Origin: Eucommia ulmoides
Lineage: Eukaryota; Streptophyta; Magnoliopsida; Garryales; Eucommiaceae
Direction: 5' to 3'
Assembly: GCA_016647705.1 (NCBI GenBank)
Contig: CM028334.1
Coordinates: forward strand, 13,425,546-13,489,545
Length of the DNA: 64,000 nucleotides
Shown: positions 24,221 through 33,918 of the stretch, in pieces
How positions within the stretch are numbered: position 1 is the stretch's first letter
How the letters are laid out: the number at the start of each line of letters is the position of its first letter
The notes under the pieces: model-generated
The model's database searches: none
The model's input: the letters and a program-made list of their open reading frames with translations, nothing else
Told to the model about the DNA's origin: nothing
Made by a program: the position numbers and the translations under genes

Positions 24221-27036
24221 TGTCACACCCTACCTCGGACACCCATTACCGTGGGGCCGGCGTGACGTCAACACAACATCATCTTAACGTCAAACCAACT
24301 AGCAAACGACAAAGTGCATACATAAATATATAACCACAAATTCTGACCATATATATTCTCTCTAACTGAGGACACACCCATCCCTAAATTATAATAACAA
24401 CAAAAGTATAACAATAATGAAGTTCTCACAGGTTCGCCTTAGACAGCTCCTCCCAAAATACTGTCATACAACACCATCGCCGGACTCTACCTAGTGCCAG
24501 TAGGGGATCGACTCCTAACTACTATACCTACGAGTATACTGCCTTCTTAATAAAAATATTTTTAATTTAATAATACATTCTGAGTAATACCACATTTAAA
24601 TGGATCAAAGTATAAGTATATAAACATCACATATCTAATAAAAATCACCATAATATAAGCAGTGAAAGTAAATCAATATATATAAGTTCTATTCAACCCA
24701 TCCAGTATAAAATAATACCAATCACCATATAAAATAAATCACCAAATATAAGTAAAACACCACATCTCAAACATACATCTCAAAACACACACTCACTAGC
24801 TAGCCATAGTGATCGTTTTAACCTCACGATTGGGAGTTGCAACGGTACCGTACCATCCATTAGGATATACCTTCCTAGCGAAACAAATGACCATCTGCCC
24901 GGACCACCCATCGGACAGGTCACAATATCAATATCCACATGCCGAACCAACAATTGGCTGGATATAATATCAATAATCGTCTGCCAGACCACCCATCGAC
25001 AAGACATAACATCAACAACCGCCTGCCGGACCGCCCATCGGCAGGACATAAAATCAATAACATCATCAAATCAACAACATCATCATCAACTGCAACTCAA
25101 TAACAAATCAACGCTCTACCGAAGTAGATAATCTCAATAGCATCATCAAATCAATAAAAACCTCAAGTCAATACTATCATCGTCAATTTACCAGTCAATA
25201 GTAACGCCACAATCAATAACATCAACCTCTATTTCCAAAACCGATTTAAACCACAAAAATTATGTTGTTCACTTTCTTTTAAAAACCCACTTATTTCAAT
25301 AAATCGTTTCTTTCCACCTTTCTCTTTAAAAACCAACGAAATTCATATTTTCAAAAACACCCAAATTCGCTTGATCCATATAAATTATAAATTCATCCCG
25401 TTTTTTAAGTAAACACATTTTTCCATCAAATATATGAAAATAGATTTGGCAAGAAGACAGTATACTCACATGATAATCTGCTCTCAAAAGCTCCATCAAC
25501 TATCCGCTACTGATCCTCCGGTAAATGTGAACCTAATTGTGACATGGCCTAAATTAATATTATAGAGAAAATAACATAATCGTGCAATGCAAACCCTACG
25601 TTCATTAATGTCCCATTCCCCACATTTTTTTTTATAACAATTATTATTCGGTAAATTTCATTCCGTTAAAAATTACTGCATAAAATTTAGTAATACGAAC
25701 GGTCCCAAATTTATTAGTTCGGTTAAAACAGTTCGATGCTAGAATTTAATTTAATAAACTAAAATAAACTTAACGAAAAACGTTACCCGTTCCGAATCGT
25801 TCACGGCCCGAGATGGATTTTAGATTTTATTGGGGTTGTTTGTGTAATTTCTTTTTCTTCTTCCTTTCTTTTTCTTGACTCTTCTTCCCGTTTCTGCGTC
25901 TGGTTCCGTCCCGCTTCAACCGCCGACGAAGAGATCTCGCCACCCCACCATCTTTCTCTCTCTCCGACAACCTTCCGTCGGCTATCAACACACCCACACC
26001 CACAGTAGTAGAACAGAGCACACACACACACCGTCAGATGAATAGGACACACAAGCACACTCGCTGGAGGGACAACGACGATTACACCCACACCCATGCA
26101 ACATTGACGACACACCCCCACACACATTAGTTGTGACGACACACACTCGATCGTCGACGACTGATGACCGACGACCAAACAAAAACAGTCACCGCTGGTA
26201 CTGAATAAACCTTCTCCTCTCACTCTCTTTCTTGCTTTGTTTCAGCCACCCAACAACGTCACACCCACAAGATCACCGATCACACACCCCGCCGGACGAC
26301 CGCAACGATCACCTCCACCATCACCTTCTCCCGAACGACGGCAACATACACACAACTACACACACATCCCATCGGACAAAAACAGAGTACACACACACAT
26401 GGCACTAGTCACATACATATTGTCAATGGAACACACCCCCATATGCGATCAACACACCTACTCACAGCAACGCACATAAAACATACGGCCAGACGACGGA
26501 CAACCGAAACCCACGACGATCACCGACTACTCTCTCTCTCTAGACTTCTCTAGATTTCTCTTCTGATCTTTTTCCCTGAAACGCACTGTATGCATGTGTA
26601 TATATATATATATGCATGCAAGTAGTGGCCTGAAAATTGGATCTGAAAATACCACGTCTCCCTCCGATTCTTCTCTACCTCCGGCGGATCTTCATGGCAC
26701 ACAGCACAAACACACAAAATGTGTGTATGTGTGTATATATATATATATTAAAATAAAACTTTTTGTTTAGTTACTCTTTCGCCCCCCTAATTCTTAAAAT
26801 CTTCTTTTTAGTCCAATATCAACTTCTTTAAAAGTTCAAAAATTGAAATTTCACCCCTTTTAAGTTTCAATTTAAAAAGTTAAATGCCAATTTTGGATAG
26901 AATGTTTTCCTAAATTTTCAATTTGACTCCTAAACTTCTTAATTTGAATTTTTAATTGACTCAAATTCCTCCAAATTTTTCCAATTACTCTAAAATGTAA
27001 CTAAAATGACGTACATGCTACGATTGAGGTCTTACA
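24221..27036 (+). mobile_element. 2.8-kb solo LTR inserted in the MULE
   Basis: Starts TGTCACACCCTACCTCGG and ends GAGGTCTTACA. The flanks CCTTC (24216-24220) and CCCTC (27037-27041) match at four of five positions. It splits the charged region of the Ulp1 gene, whose coding sequence resumes on either side. Its right part is related to 1-1330. It contains two 'gccggaccgcccatcgg(c/a)'-type repeats near 24900-25040 and a CA-rich tract (25985-26480). No gag or pol is seen. Family unknown; an old fossil. Confidence 0.75.
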
Positions 27037-28365
27037 CCCTCAATGCCTCAAATTCAGAATTCAGCTGACGGTTTCGCTTAACGAACTTAGTCAAGTTTTG
27101 TGAACGACCACAAAAATCAACAACTTCTTCGTTAAACTGTTGTGATATCCCCAAATCAAAAGACAGAAACTCGTTTAACGAGTTCACTTTCCCCTTGCCA
27201 TTATTTTTGGTCCTGGACTCTTCAGTATTACCATGAACTGGCAGGAAGACACCAAGTTATATTTCAACTATCATCTCAACAAGATGACCTTCATCGACCT
27301 GAAAGTATATCAGTCATCAAATATCATAGTTTAGATGTTACATTCAACACACAGAAATAAATGTATTGGAATCACTGTAACATACCTAATATTCACTTAG
27401 GTTAGATAATCATAACCCTAATGCAACAGTCATTAGTTCAAGCATATTTTATTTCCCTCACCATGGTATAAACGATTTTTGTTTGGAGACAGCACGAAGA
27501 ATGCTAGTGTGCTCGCACAGCCAAAACTGAATATAAGAATCGAAAATCAGGAACAATACCAAACGTGGACAATACTTGTTAAGTAAAATTTAAACGAAAA
27601 AAAAATATAGTTTATAACCTGTAGTGCGATCACACAACCAATGATTGACGACGGCGTCTGATATTCAGCCTCTATCGAAGACATTAGGTTTGAATGCACA
27701 TGCTCAGCCCAATTATAGGATGAAATGACATTCAAATCCTCAACGAACTTCATATCAGAGAGACTACATGATTGGCCCTTGTTTGCAAAAAAACATGTCG
27801 CAATAAGATGTAGATAGAACAAGCGCTTTACGTCCTCAACATCATCTTCATCATCACTCCCCATATTCCCCTTAGCATATCCCTAATCTGAACGACACTC
27901 GTCCGATTAGTCTTCACCCGCAAACAACACATAAACGAGCAATCATTTTTCTTGGCATACCATCATGATATTTGTTTCTTACCAAATATAAAGTCGAAGA
28001 TCAATTAAATGTCATCAGTGGTGAATGGCATTAGTTTGGGCCCAATTTTGAAAGCTTTTCGATACGACTGATATGAGAGTATAATATTCGCACACAACTA
28101 TCTATCTTGTTGAAAGTCAAATTCGCTGAGTTATTAGGAAACAATGTAGACATTGTGTTCCAGAAGGGTGTCCTTTAAGGAGTTCTATATGGGAATCGCA
28201 GAGATGAATACTGGATACAAGAGAGCAAAATTGCGATAGGTTTGCTTTGAATTTAGCAACCGGATTACCTGTTGGACGTGTATTCATAGCTCTAGATGGG
28301 GGTGAAGCAGGTGCATCTGCATCAGACAAGATACATGACGGAATAAGGGAATTTTCAGACCAACT

Positions 28366-29345
28366 GGTCAATGCAGCAGGTTGTGTGTATTGTACGGACA
28401 TCGCGTCATCTGAAAACACAAATTGAGATTTCTGATATTGTTATATTCAACACGAATTGAACATAAGTTTGGAGATATTTTAGACTAATGTTACATTTAA
28501 TATGCACGTTAGGTTTGGAATTAGAGGAAATTAAACAATGTTACATTCAACATACACAAAGTAACAAATGTTTTCGACTCAATAGATAGTGTTACATTCA
28601 ACACATAAGTTGAACAAGCAATAGGCAATATTCACACGAAGTTACATTCAACACACACAAAATAAGATTTTTTTTTTTACTTAATAGACAGTGTTACATT
28701 CAACACATAATTTGAACAAGCAATTGACAATATTCACATGATAGTACATTCAACACACACACAAAAATTTGGAAATTCAACACGCATAGCATATACATGC
28801 AAGACAAACATGAATATTATGGTTCGATATTATACAGTTTCCATATAATACACATAAATCATCAAACAACACAAATGAATAGACGTTTAAATGAATAAAA
28901 CCCCCCAACTAGTCGATGCACCGGGTTGTGTGTATTGTACGAACACCGAATCATCCGAAAACACAAATTGAGATGTCAGACAATGTGACATTAAACACGA
29001 ACTGAACATAAGTTTAAGGATATTTTAGACCAATGTTACATTCAACAAGCACGTTAGTTTTGAAATCAAAAGAAATTAAACAATATTATATTCAACACAC
29101 ACAAAATAAGAAATTTTTTCGACTCAACAGATAATGTTACATTCAACACACAACTTGAACAAGCAATTGACAATATTCACAGGATGTTACATTCAACACA
29201 CATACTAAAATTTGGCAATTCAACACACAGTGTATATATGCAAGACAAACATGAATATTATGGTTCGATATTATACAGTTGTCATATAATACACATAAAT
29301 CATCAAACAAAACACAAAAACATCAAACGTCTAAATGAACAAAAA
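28366..29345. repeat. Tandem duplication of ~545 bp including a Ulp1-gene splice acceptor
   Basis: The block starting 'gttgtgtgtattgtacg(g/a)ac' at 28380 recurs at 28925, and similarity continues through 'aaaacacaaattgagat', the motif-rich stretch and 'gttcgatattatacagtt' (28821 and 29263). Each unit carries four to six TGTTACATTCAACA-like motifs. The unit nearer the gene holds the working start of exon 2. The other is a diverged copy lying in the first intron. Confidence 0.7.
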
Positions 29346-29965
29346 ACCCCAACTGAATAACACATGCTTTTATTAAGATCGAAGGCACAACCACAGTACA
29401 ACGAGTGGGAAGTATAACAAAAAATTCCGCAACAATAGTGTACACAGATAAGTTTCGTTTAGTGTTCGATGCTTTACAGTTGTTGCATGTCAAGTTTTTT
29501 AGGATCATACACACACACACACACACACAAAAAAAAAAAAAAAAAGAAAAAAAAAATGATGAAAAATCGTGTTTATTGCGCATAGAGCGCTAAGATAGGC
29601 CAAAATTTCAAAAACGAGAACACTTACCCGAGTCCGTCAGATTCACGGCGGTAGCAACAGTATTGGGGCTCTCAGTTCTCATCTTACGTTGTGTATTTAC
29701 CATTCTTTGGGGCTTGGAGAGTATTTAGAGTCTTTCGATACTGAAATCGTCAGAGAAGAGAGAAATATGGAAAGGGAGAGAGAGATTTTAGGGTTTTGGA
29801 GGATAGGAATGGAACTGTAAAGTCTCCAAATGAAAATCGCTCCATTACCAAAATGGTCACATCACGTCGCAAAAAGTGCGACACGTTTTGAAAGAGGTGG
29901 TACAGGGGGAATGATCTGGTTCTTCGAACATATAAGAAAACGTTTACCCGAATACAGGCGCTTTG

Positions 29966-30006
29966 AATGTTACATTCAACATCCCCTTTGGATGTTGAAT
30001 GTAACA
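29966..30006. repeat. Inverted pair of the 14-bp MULE motif
   Basis: 'atgttacattcaacatcc' followed a few bases later by 'ggatgttgaatgtaacat' forms a near-perfect hairpin upstream of the Ulp1 gene start and close to the right end of the element. Confidence 0.85.
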
Positions 30007-30330
30007 TCCACACAAAAAATGATTTGCCCACCAAAAAAATACGATTAGCATATCAAAAGAAAGATGATTTTTTTTATTAATATAATGTAAAAAAATTAAT
30101 TTTTTAACAGTAGGTTGAACACCAAATATTTTGGTTTTTGTTGTTCATGTACACGCGCCTTACGCTCCAGGTTTTTCGAAATTTGTGTTGCAGCCTGTTA
30201 AATGCGCCACAAAACTGGGAATACAAACAACGTATTTTGCACGTTTGTAAGAGTATTATGGTTAGAATTTGGCACAAAGGAGTGAACGGTGCAAAGAAAA
30301 GTTGATGGGCTGGATTGGTTCATCGAATTG

Positions 30331-30662
30331 TGAAAATGGATCTCCCAGTGCACGCCTCTAAAAAATATGATACATTTAAACACTAACTTATTTTAGGCCA
30401 CCAAAGCCCACTACTCTTGTTTATCCATTTTTTTTAATGAAAACCTAAATAAAAAAATATATATTATTTTTAACAACAAAAATACCATTTAATTATTTTT
30501 TTAATAATAAAGATTAATTACTACAAAAATTATTTACTATCTCATTATAACCATAGTAAATATTCTTATTATCGCCACCAACAAAACAAAATTTTGCTAT
30601 CGTCCCCGCCACTAAAAGCAAACATTTGTTTTCATCCCACTATCACAACAAACATTTAATAT
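30331..30662. repeat. Degenerate CA-rich repeat, left part
   Basis: From about 30530 the sequence is built of words such as 'caccaacaaaac', 'atcacaacaaacatt' and 'actatc'. The same texture resumes at 41385 ('ccacaacaacaaatattcatt'), so the insertion at 30663-41384 split one degenerate repeat block. The first 200 bases are AT-rich without features. Confidence 0.55.
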
Positions 30663-31478
30663 TGTTGATGTCAAATTTTGGTCGACACCAGCGGATGGTC
30701 CGGTCAACCTTGGATGGTGTTGGAGAGGTCTGAAATAGAGATCTTTGGTCCGTGTAGTCTCTGATCTGCGAAGAGGTCTCTGGCCAAGAAAAGGAGGGTC
30801 TATATTGGAAAGGGCCCAAAAACCTTCTGGTCCGAGAAGGAGAGGACCAAAATGCCTTGGGATTTGAGGAAAAGTGAACAAGAGCTTAAGAAGGAACTAT
30901 TCCGGGAAGAGGAAAGTTAGAATGCTTTCTGATCCGGGAAGGAGAAAGTTTGAGATGGGTAACAACCTGTTACCTGCACACGTAACCTGGCCGGGGGTAT
31001 CCCGAAAAACCCCTCCGACGTAAGAATCAGCATACTAGGGGAAGACATCATGTAAAGGGATCAAATATTGTGTGCTTGGAGTAAATTTCATCTCTCATGT
31101 AGAGGGAGTATATTTCATCTATTGAATGTATAAAGAGTCTTGAGGAGAATTTTTCTACCTTTGGGTTGTATGACTGTAGACACGGCATTTTGACCGCTTC
31201 GCAAAAAAAAAAATACTTTATTTTATAGTTATTTTTATTTTATTTTTCTATTTATTTTATTTTGATTGTACCGTATTTGTACGGTTTAATACTGCTAAAT
31301 TAAGTTTTATTAATCTCTTAAGTAAATTAAATATTAGTAATTAATTAATTTTTTTTTTTTTTGATTTTGTAGATTTTTCGAAGTGGAATAAAAACGCGTT
31401 AATTCGGAACAAAATGGACAAGAAAAGACGAGAACGAGAGAGGCCTGGACCGAACGCGGGAGGGGGACTGCAAAGGGG

Positions 31479-31652
31479 TCGCCGGTGCGACCAGCCGGCC
31501 GCACCGGCGACCAGCCACTGGTCGCATGTGCGGCCAGCTTTAAAGCTGGCCGCACATGCGGCCAGCAGGGGGGGTGTCCCCCCTGCTTTTGGGTGCACCA
31601 AATTCGGTGCACCCAAAAGCTGGTGGGTGCACCGAATTTCGGTGCACCCACC
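31479..31652. repeat. Five consecutive perfect hairpins in the LTR (U3)
   Basis: Back-to-back inverted repeats with tiny loops: TCGCCGGTGCG../..CGCACCGGCGA; GCATGTGCGGCCAGCTTT with its exact complement; GCAGGGGGG/CCCCCCTGC around TGT; GCTTTTGGGTGCACC/GGTGCACCCAAAAGC; and GGTGGGTGCACCGAA/TTCGGTGCACCCACC. The same block lies at 38839-39012 in the other LTR. It ends about 65 bp upstream of the TATA box. Confidence 0.95.
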
Positions 31653-31710
31653 TCTTTTTTTATTATTTTGTTTTACTTTTGGTTTGTTGTTTGTCGGCAG
31701 ATTCTACTAT

Positions 31711-31734
31711 TCCTTCCTATAAATATAGGAAGGA
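31711..31734 (+). promoter_or_regulatory. TATA box inside a near-palindrome
   Basis: CTATAAATAT is flanked by TCCTTC and GAAGGA, so the 24-bp site is almost self-complementary. It is the most likely core promoter of the element. The same site is at 39071-39094. Confidence 0.6.
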
Positions 31735-32093
31735 TCACAAGAGGGAGAGAAAAAAAAAATTTGAGGGGAAGAAATTTTTTGAGAGAAATTTTTGTAAAGG
31801 AGAGGAGAAATCTGGAGAAAATTTTTGAAGAAAATAATATTATTTTCATTTTATTGTAATTTTGAAGAAGAAAAATCTCTCAGAAGGTGGTAAATTTTCA
31901 TCTGCTGTAAATCTTACTCTTATTTTTTAAAGTTGTTATTATACTAATTTTTTTTTTGTAAATTAGATTTTTTTTTTTTTTCTTCTTCCTTTATTATTTA
32001 TTTATTTATTACTTTTTATTTTCTTTTTATTTATTCATTTATTTTTTTTATTTTTTTTTATTTATTTATTTATTTTTTTTTTTAAGTAAATAA

Positions 32094-32880
32094 TACGAGG
32101 TGGAAAATTCCCAACCTTCAATATTGAATGGCTAAAATTTAGAAGGGAATTACTCCCCTCGATGCGTGTGTGCGGGTGTTTTATTTAATTTGTATTACAT
32201 ATAATGTGCTAACAATACGAGGTGGAAAATTCCCAACCTTCAATTTGAATGGCTAAAATTTAGAAGGGAATTACTCTCCTCGATGCGTGTGTGCGGGTGT
32301 TTTATTTAATTTGTATTAAATATAATGTGCTAACAATACGAGGTGGAAAATTCCCAACCTTCAATTTGAATGGCTAAATTTAGAAGGGAATTACTCTCCT
32401 CGATGCGTGTGTGCGGGTGCTTTATTTAATTTGTATTAAATATAATGTGCTAACAATACGAGGTGGAAAATTCCCAACCTTCAATTTGAATGGCTAAATT
32501 TAGAAGGGAATTACTCTCCTCGATGCGTGTGTGCGGGTGTTTTATTTAATTTGTATTAAATATAATGTACTAACAATATGAGGTGGAAAATTCCCAACCT
32601 TCAATTTGAACGGCATAAATTTAGAAGGGAATTACTCTCCTCGATGCGTGTGTGCGGGTGTTTTATTTAATTTGTATTAAATATAATGTACTAACAATAT
32701 GAGGTGGAAAATTCCCAACCTTTAATTTGAACGGCATAAATTTAGAAGGGAATTACTCTCCTTGATGCGTGTGTGCGGGTGTTTTATTTAATTTGTATTA
32801 AATATAATATGCTAACAATACGAGGTGAAAAATTCCCAACCTTCAATCAGAACGGTCTAGGTTTAGAAGGGGGATCACTT
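32094..32880 (+). repeat. Seven 121-bp tandem repeats in the 5' LTR
   Basis: Each unit begins 'ta(c/t)gaggtggaaaattccc', holds 'gatgcgtgtgtgcgggtg', and ends 'aatataatgt(g/a)ctaacaa'. Starts are near 32094, 32215, 32336, 32456, 32576, 32697 and 32818; the last unit is diverged. Confidence 0.95.
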
Positions 32881-33325
32881 CCCTCAAATGTGTGTGTATG
32901 TGTATATAAGGAGGATTTAAAAATAAAATAAGAACATTCGGATTTAAATTCTAATTGGACTTAATCGGATAAGGTACCGTCTTTGAACGGGCGTCTTGGG
33001 GTGCTTGACACCTTCCCCGAGCGTAACTGACCCCCGAACTCTTTAAACGAATCTCTGGTTAGACCATATTATTTTTGGAGTCAAATTTTACTTAAGCCAT
33101 TTTTAAATTATTTTTAAAAAAGAAAAATATGGTGACCTAGCACATCATTTAAACCCAATGCTAGGTGGCGACTCCTTTTTTCTAAAACAGGCTTAAGTAT
33201 ATTTTAATGAGAAAATCGACGTTTTTAAAAAACCCTTCTCGTTTTACCAGCGCCAAGCATATATAAACATATATCTATATATATATCTGTTTTTGGTTTT
33301 CTCTGGAAAATCGGGGCGCGTTCAG

Positions 33326-33343
33326 CTGGCGACTCCGCTGGGG
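33326..33343 (+). promoter_or_regulatory. Primer-binding-like site
   Basis: 'TGGCGACTCCGCTGGGGA' lies two bases after the 5' LTR. It begins with TGG, the complement of a tRNA CCA end, as expected of a retrotransposon primer-binding site. I do not assign the tRNA. Confidence 0.6.
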
Positions 33344-33497
33344 ACGGCTGAGGGTTGAGCCCAATATGTCTGAATAAGTCCAATTAATCTAAAGTCCGAA
33401 TGTTAAATTTTATTTTATTTTTTCTCTCAATTCAGTAAATAAGTTGTGATTTTTTTTATTTTTTTTATTTTTTATTTTTTTTATATATCATTTATTT

Positions 33498-33504
<7 letters not shown>

Positions 33505-33552
<48 letters not shown>
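33505..33552. repeat. (TA)n microsatellite
   Basis: About 24 TA dinucleotides in the leader between the 5' LTR and gag, flanked by T-rich sequence. A run of about 38 A follows at 33712-33749. Confidence 0.95.
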
Positions 33553-33567
<15 letters not shown>

Positions 33568-33710
33568 CTCCCTCTCAGGCCCTTATATCGTTGTAAATCC
33601 TCTGATAAAAACAAAACTGTCTTGTATCCATATTATCCCCTCAGGATTCTATGATACAAGACGAGAAATGATTTTTTGTACTTGATGGATTTATGACGTC
33701 TGGGGAAGTC

Positions 33711-33750
<40 letters not shown>

Positions 33751-33918
33751 ACCAAACAAGTTCAAAGTTTTCAATATCGGTAGGGAACGACAAAAAAATA
33801 AAAATAAAAATAAAAATAAAATAATAATTTTTTTTTTTATTATTAGTCGTTACCGAAATTGAAATCTTCGAATTAGAAAGGGCTTTAAGGCCACCTAAGA
33901 CCCACGTGAACTAAAAAA

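Larger units (their letters stand above)
21617..29703 (-). pseudogene. MULE-borne Ulp1-like cysteine protease gene, degenerate
   Basis: Probable SUMO-protease-like (C48) protein of the MULE. The first exon 29703-29628 (MVNTQRKMRTESPNTV...) joins in phase to 28409 downward. Next comes a DUF1985/plant-mobile-type domain: 'KAFKIGPKLMPFTTDDI' (about 28040), then 27864-27620 'RLFYLHLIATCF' to 'YNWAEHVHSN', then about 27533 'FWLCEHTSILRAVS'. A charged, coiled-coil-like stretch follows, split by the LTR at 24221-27036. The C-terminal Ulp1 domain (22246-21680) shows the His motif 'SRHWTLLVCD', 'WDHYNSID' and the Cys motif 'VDCDVAVIYVMKKLYNG'. Breaks: a frame change near 28150, a TAA after 'TTDDI', and two insertions. 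The last intron (about 22050-21850) is uncertain. The catalytic residues themselves are still readable. Confidence 0.75.
17303..30330. mobile_element. Decayed Ulp1-carrying Mutator-like element (KI-MULE type)
   Basis: It contains a MuDR-type transposase on the plus strand and a Ulp1-like protease gene on the minus strand, arranged convergently. Kaonashi (KI-MULE) elements are the known MULE group with captured Ulp1-like protease genes. The left end near 17303, 'gggaaaattaccgattaat', resembles the outer end of the element at 43553-44928. The right end near 30270-30330 holds 'cggtgcaaagaaaagttgatggg', matching the inner part of the same inverted repeat. Exact ends and target duplications were not found. 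Two later insertions lie inside (22779-23417 and 24221-27036). Without them the element is about 9.5 kb. Confidence 0.7.
31175..33324 (+). repeat. 5' LTR of the gag-only element
   Basis: 2150 bp from TGTAGACACGGC to GGCGCGTTCA. In order it contains a T/A-rich start, five consecutive hairpins (31479-31652), a TATA box (31718-31726), purine-rich leader-like sequence, long T-rich tracts (31930-32085) and seven 121-bp tandem repeats (32094-32880). The last 450 bp include 'cttgacaccttccccgag'. Confidence 0.93.

Noticed and set aside
31334-31859. Overlapping ~100-aa frames on both strands, repeated at 38694-39189
   Set aside because: They translate the hairpin block of the LTR in both directions and are mirror products of the palindromes.
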